Shown: positions 41,245 to 43,730 of the stretch, in pieces
Layout: each line of letters begins with the position of its first letter
Position numbering within the stretch: the stretch's first letter is position 1
Assembly (NCBI GenBank): GCA_035462375.1
Contig: DATHUJ010000077.1
Span: 1 to 43,730, forward strand
Direction: 5' to 3'
Length of the DNA stretch: 43,730 bases
DNA from: DASTQL01 sp035462375
GTDB lineage: Bacteria; Actinomycetota; Actinomycetes; Jiangellales; Jiangellaceae
Translations under genes and position numbers: made by a program
Notes under the pieces: generated by a model
What the model saw: the letters and a program-made list of their open reading frames with translations, nothing else
The model's database searches: none
What the model was told of the DNA's origin: nothing

Positions 41245-42476
41245 TCAGGCCGACTCCGGGTTGGTCACCCAACGGCTCCACGGCCAGGACGGCGGCGCGG
41301 CGGGCGACGCGCGTGACCACGAGCGTCGCCTCCGCCAACCCGCGGGGCCGCAGGGTGCGGCGCAGTGCATCCGGCTGGACGCCGACCCCCCACTTCTTGA
41401 CCGTGAGCCTGCCGACGTCGCGCGCCTTCACCCACGCTCGCAGCCGGCTGGAGTCGTACGGGTTTGCTCGAGGACCGCGTACGCCCGGGCGAACGGGGTG
41501 CGGACGTGCCGAGGTGCGGTGACGTAGGCGATACGCGGGTCGGGCAGCCAGCCGGCGACCAGCGCTGCGACAGCGGTCACCAGGCCCGCGCGCACCACGG
41601 CGTCGTCCGGCTCGTAGAGCACGTCGGACACCCCGGATCCCTTCGGAGGCCCCGGGTCGTCGGCCGAGGTGAGCGTGGCGCCGCCGGGGAGCAACGTCGC
41701 CCGGCGACGAGCCGTGGCCAGCCGCCCGGACCACAGGCAGGCCTCCACCAGGTCGCCGCCCGCGGAGCCCACTCCGCTTCCACGTCCGGTGGCACCAGGT
41801 CGTGCGGGATCCCCGGGGCGACCTTGACGGCCGCCTGGTCGGCGAGCAGCTCCTCGACGAAGGACCACGGCGGGGACCAGCCGCGTGCGTCGAAGCGGCG
41901 TCGGCCAGCGGGGCGCCGTGCCGGGTCGCAGAACACCGCGTCGACGTCGCTGCGGTCCACCTCCGCCAGGGCCTTGGAGGACCCGGGCGCGGCCGGCGAG
42001 GCCCAGGGTCGACAGGTTGTGCCGGGCCACGGCTGCGGTGAGGGGGTCGTGCTCCACGCCCGTCACGTCCCAGCCCGGCCCGGGCGAGGGCGACCAGGTC
42101 GGCACCGATACCGCAGCCGAGGTCGAGGACCACGGAAACCTGCCCGAGCGATACCGCGAGCCGGGTCGCCCGGTGCTCGGCCACCGGCTGCCGCGTGGCT
42201 TGCTGCAGCCCCGCGTCGGTGAAGAGCATCCGCCCGGTGTCCGCGGGATCGAGCTTCTGCGCGGCCCGGGTCCGCAACCTGGCCTGCGTGAGCGCCGCTG
42301 CCACCCAGAGCGGGCGGGTACCGCCGCCGGAGGCGCGCCGACAGCGCGAGCGTGTCCTCCTGGCCGTAGCCGAGACAGGCCTCGTCCAGGAGGCCGGCAC
42401 CCTGGCCGCCGGCCAGCGCAGCGATCGTGGCGGCCTCCACGGCCCCATCCTCGGTCCGGATCGCCTGCGCTGGCAC
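41216..42476 (-). pseudogene. Class I SAM-dependent methyltransferase, multiply frameshifted
   Basis: No single frame encodes this protein, but joining frames gives a continuous methyltransferase. The start AQAIRTEDGAVEAATIAALA and LDEACLGYGQEDTLALSARL is in one frame. KLDPADTGRMLFTDAGLQQA and the SAM-binding VVLDLGCGIGADLVALA are in a second. WDVTGVEHDPLTAAVARHNL is in a third. DAVFCDPARR, FVEELLADQAAVKVAPG, then YEPDDAVVRAGLV and YDSSRLRAWVKARDVGRLTVKKWGVGV follow. About five shifts lie near 42305, 42075, 41978, 41770 and 41466 (three net +1, two net -1). It resembles the THUMP-like-domain methyltransferases often found beside groES in Actinobacteria. The GTG start falls inside CIRCE 1. Either a true pseudogene or local sequence errors. 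Confidence 0.85.
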
Positions 42477-42496
42477 TCACCTTGACCGAGTGCTAA
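42470..42496. promoter_or_regulatory. CIRCE element 1 (HrcA operator)
   Basis: CTGGCACTC-N9-GAGTGCTAA closely matches the CIRCE consensus TTAGCACTC-N9-GAGTGCTAA, with a perfect right arm and two changes in the left. The spacer contains the groES -35. HrcA binding here would block the promoter until heat shock. It also overlaps the start codon of the divergent methyltransferase. Confidence 0.92.
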
Positions 42497-42510
42497 CGAG
42501 GGGTTAGGTT
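42482..42510 (+). promoter_or_regulatory. groES-groEL promoter
   Basis: TTGACC (42482-42487), 17-nt spacer, TAGGTT (42505-42510): a strong housekeeping match. The -35 lies in the spacer of CIRCE 1, and a start near 42517 would fall in CIRCE 2. Leader of about 125 nt. Confidence 0.8.
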
Positions 42511-42515
42511 CAGGG

Positions 42516-42542
42516 CTGGCACTCTCGTGTCGAGTGTGCCAG
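42516..42542. promoter_or_regulatory. CIRCE-like element 2
   Basis: CTGGCACTC (42516-42524) and GAGTGTGCCAG (42532-42542) form an inverted repeat with a 7-nt spacer and one extra T in the right arm. It shares the CTGGCACTC half-site with CIRCE 1 and lies at the predicted transcription start. The altered spacing suggests a weaker HrcA site, or a stem in the mRNA leader. Confidence 0.75.
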
Positions 42543-42641
42543 CGGACGCCCACCGTACCGGCACCCGCGACGGCGGTGCGGTCGCGCGTCCATCCAGTCA
42601 TCGCAGAAGTCGTGACATCCCGCGAAAGGGGAGGTCAGCAA

Positions 42642-42941
42642 GTGTCGGTCTCCATCAAGCCCCTCGAGGACCGCATCGTCGTGAAGCCGCTGGACGCGGA
42701 GCAGACCACGGCATCGGGTCTCGTCATCCCTGACACCGCCAAGGAGAAGCCGCAGGAGGGTGAGGTCATCGCCGTCGGCCCCGGTCGCTGGGACGAGGAC
42801 GGCGACAAGCGCATCCCCCTCGACGTCGCCGTCGGCGACAAGGTCCTGTACTCCAAGTACGGCGGCACCGAGGTCAAGTACGACGGTGAGGAGCTCCTCA
42901 TCCTGTCCGGCCGTGACGTGCTGGCCGTCATCCAGAAGTGA
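42642..42941 (+). CDS. groES: Co-chaperonin GroES
   Basis: Seven-fold lid of the GroEL chamber. The 99-residue product has VSIKPLEDRIVVKPL, the mobile loop TTASGLVIPDTAKEKP that binds GroEL, VGPGRWDEDG, VLYSKYGGTEVKYDGEELLIL and the end DVLAVIQK. GTG start at 42642 with AGGGGAGG at 42627-42634; the canonical N-terminus argues against earlier starts. Controlled by the double CIRCE region upstream; groEL follows after 110 nt. Confidence 0.98.
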   Translation: MSVSIKPLEDRIVVKPLDAEQTTASGLVIPDTAKEKPQEGEVIAVGPGRWDEDGDKRIPLDVAVGDKVLYSKYGGTEVKYDGEELLILSGRDVLAVIQK

Positions 42942-42985
42942 CCCGTCACGCACGAGGGCACTGACCGGTACCGCCCCGTGGCGGC

Positions 42986-43007
42986 CCGACCGGCCGGCGA
43001 CGGTCGG
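42986..43007 (+). other. Hairpin between groES and groEL
   Basis: CCGACCG (42986-42992) and CGGTCGG (43001-43007) pair over 7 bp with an 8-nt loop in the 110-nt gap. It may be an mRNA processing or attenuation element that lets groES and groEL levels differ. Confidence 0.4.
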
Positions 43008-43051
43008 TAGCGGGCGCCCGGGGCGGGACCAGTTCGAGGAGGAGGAACCCT

Positions 43052-43730
<679 letters not shown>

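Noticed and set aside
41216..42476. Programmed frameshifting in the methyltransferase
   Set aside because: Five shifts in both directions without a common slippery motif are not compatible with a programmed mechanism.

Overview
The window is a GC-rich stretch of an actinobacterial chromosome. The frequent GTG starts, the order of the ribosomal genes, the Ala/Glu-rich tail on L17, the acidic N-terminal extension on S9 and the groES CIRCE elements all fit Actinomycetota. EF-Tu and TruA look most like Nocardioidaceae (Propionibacteriales). That family assignment is an inference from memory and was not searched. Nearly everything reads as intact vertical core genome. No tRNA, rRNA, CRISPR array, phage or transposase was seen.

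Layout. (1) 1-19365: tuf, then the S10, spc and alpha ribosomal-protein operons as one co-directional block: rpsJ-rplC-rplD-rplW-rplB-rpsS-rplV-rpsC-rplP-rpmC-rpsQ, rplN-rplX-rplE-rpsN-rpsH-rplF-rplR-rpsE-rpmD-rplO, secY-adk-map, infA-rpmJ-rpsM-rpsK-rpsD-rpoA-rplQ, then truA. Strong hairpins follow tuf, rplO, rpsM, rpsD and rplQ, and a clear promoter precedes infA, so the block is probably several transcription units. (2) 19590-25615: a small membrane protein, an ABC-F ATPase and a 1203-residue secreted alpha-amylase-type enzyme with pullulanase accessory domains. (3) 25632-28229: rplM-rpsI, then glmM. (4) 28459-31310: coaA (minus strand) and glmS diverge from a 41-bp gap. (5) 31352-39570: a tightly overlapped cluster acpS-nnr-alr-hydrolase-UDG-tsaE-tsaB-rimI-tsaD-nucleoside hydrolase, joining cofactor repair, cell-wall D-alanine supply, DNA uracil repair and t6A tRNA modification. 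(6) 39622-41244: a GH3 lipoprotein. (7) 41216-42476, minus strand: a methyltransferase gene broken by about five frameshifts. (8) 42470 to the end: groES and the start of groEL under a double CIRCE control region.

Functionally the window joins protein synthesis (ribosome, EF-Tu, IF-1, RNA polymerase alpha), export (SecY), nascent-chain processing (Map), folding (GroES/GroEL), tRNA modification (TruA, TsaB/D/E) and envelope precursor supply (GlmS, GlmM, Alr).

The items least explained by known genes are two non-coding repeats. One is a perfect 92-bp tandem duplication (period 96 bp) wedged between rplE and rpsN. The other is a 197-bp nested palindromic element between the convergent glmM and coaA genes, with 22-bp perfect outer arms enclosing two related 50-nt hairpins. 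Also notable are -10-like hexamers 6-8 nt before many start codons (leaderless transcription), a CRP-like operator on the amylase promoter, and a promoter built into a terminator hairpin ahead of rplM.
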